From: Hyphomonadaceae bacterium UBA4763
Lineage (GTDB): Bacteria; Pseudomonadota; Alphaproteobacteria; Caulobacterales; Aquidulcibacteraceae
DNA: 5,531 bases
Assembly (NCBI GenBank): GCA_002403455.1
Contig: DHHV01000075.1
Span: forward strand, 1,288-6,818
Direction of reading: 5' to 3'
This document shows, in pieces, positions 5,114 through 5,531 of the stretch. The notes under the pieces are model-generated. The model saw only the letters and a program-made list of their open reading frames with translations, was not told the DNA's origin and searched no databases. Numbering within the stretch: the stretch's first letter is position 1; each line of letters opens with the position of its first letter. Position numbers and translations under genes: made by a program.

Positions 5114-5531
5114 TTAGCGAACGCGGATCACAACTTCCGTACGGCGGTTCAGCGGCTCGCGCACGTTGTCGCCGGTTTGGCGGGCAAGGCCGGTTTCCCC
5201 GCGACCCGAGGCCGTGATGCTTGCCACGTCGACGCCGCGTTGCATCAGCGCTTCGCGCACGACGGCGGCGCGGCGGTTCGACAGGCCGACATTGTAGGTC
5301 GGCGCGCCCGACGTGTCGGCGAAGCCGACGACATCAATCGCCGTGATCGTGCAACGTTGCGCTTCGGCGACGGCGGCCTCGATCGTGCGTAATGCTTCCG
5401 GAGAAAGGTTCGACCGATCCCACTCGAAATAGACCACAAAGTTCTGCGCTTCGCAGACCACAGCGGGAGGCGCTTGTTCTTGCGGACGCGGCGGAGGTGG
5501 CGGCGGCGGTGGCGGCGGCGGTGGAGGCGGC
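5114..5531 (-). CDS. OmpA-family peptidoglycan-binding protein, C-terminal part (5' end outside window)
   Basis: The minus-strand frame ends at TAA (5116-5114) and is still open at the window edge, showing 138 residues. They begin with 14 prolines, then RPQEQAPPA, then an OmpA C-terminal domain from about residue 30. FVVYFEWDRSNLSPEA is the typical first strand and helix. GFADTSG carries Asp72, and LSNRRAAVV carries Arg87; these occupy the positions that bind diaminopimelate in OmpA-like domains. ITASGRGET and NRRTEVVI close the domain. The missing N-terminal part is probably a signal peptide plus a beta-barrel or other outer-membrane module, with the proline stretch as a periplasmic linker. 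Cys26 and Cys60 could form a disulfide. The GTG at 5461 is an internal valine, not a start. The Pal lipoprotein is less likely given the long polyproline linker. It is convergent with ruvB and unrelated to it in function. Confidence 0.9.
   Translation of the reverse strand, partial: PPPPPPPPPPPPPPRPQEQAPPAVVCEAQNFVVYFEWDRSNLSPEALRTIEAAVAEAQRCTITAIDVVGFADTSGAPTYNVGLSNRRAAVVREALMQRGVDVASITASGRGETGLARQTGDNVREPLNRRTEVVIRVR
5489..5530 (-). repeat. Triplet repeat encoding 14 consecutive prolines
   Basis: On the plus strand this is a run of GGC, GGT and GGA-type triplets; read on the minus strand it is CCG, CCA and CCT codons in frame, giving 14 prolines before RPQEQ. It may continue past the window edge. 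Such tracts are prone to length change by slippage, although the mixed third bases interrupt perfect repetition. Confidence 0.9.

Overview
The window is a GC-rich stretch of bacterial housekeeping DNA. Gene content, protein sequences and the proline-rich OmpA-type protein all point to an alphaproteobacterium, possibly Caulobacterales-like, but the genus cannot be fixed from the sequence alone. No mobile element, CRISPR array, tRNA, rRNA or clearly novel system was found. The unusual content lies in the intergenic RNA and DNA structures and in how the genes are arranged.

Layout, left to right. The plus strand opens inside cmk (cytidylate kinase, C-terminal 103 residues, ends 312). A 239-base gap follows, able to fold into three successive stem-loops and carrying repeated U-rich motifs; it ends in an AGGAG ribosome-binding site before rpsA (552-2258, ribosomal protein S1, six S1 domains). 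Ten bases after rpsA is a 16-bp RNA hairpin, then an AT-rich stretch with a dyad that probably holds the ihfB promoter. Next come ihfB (2416-2706, IHF beta subunit) and a tightly packed ruvC-ruvA-ruvB operon (2765-4982) joined by two ATGA overlaps. The right end is convergent: on the minus strand lies the 3' part of an OmpA-family envelope protein gene (5114 to beyond 5531) with a 14-proline linker, closed by a strong intrinsic terminator at 5053-5083.

How the genes work together. cmk-rpsA-ihfB is a widely conserved proteobacterial cluster linking pyrimidine nucleotide supply, translation initiation and nucleoid architecture. ruvCAB encodes the complete Holliday-junction processing machine: RuvA binds the junction, RuvB drives branch migration and RuvC cuts. 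In this genome the two clusters sit side by side. The OmpA-like protein is a separate transcription unit that probably anchors the outer membrane to peptidoglycan.
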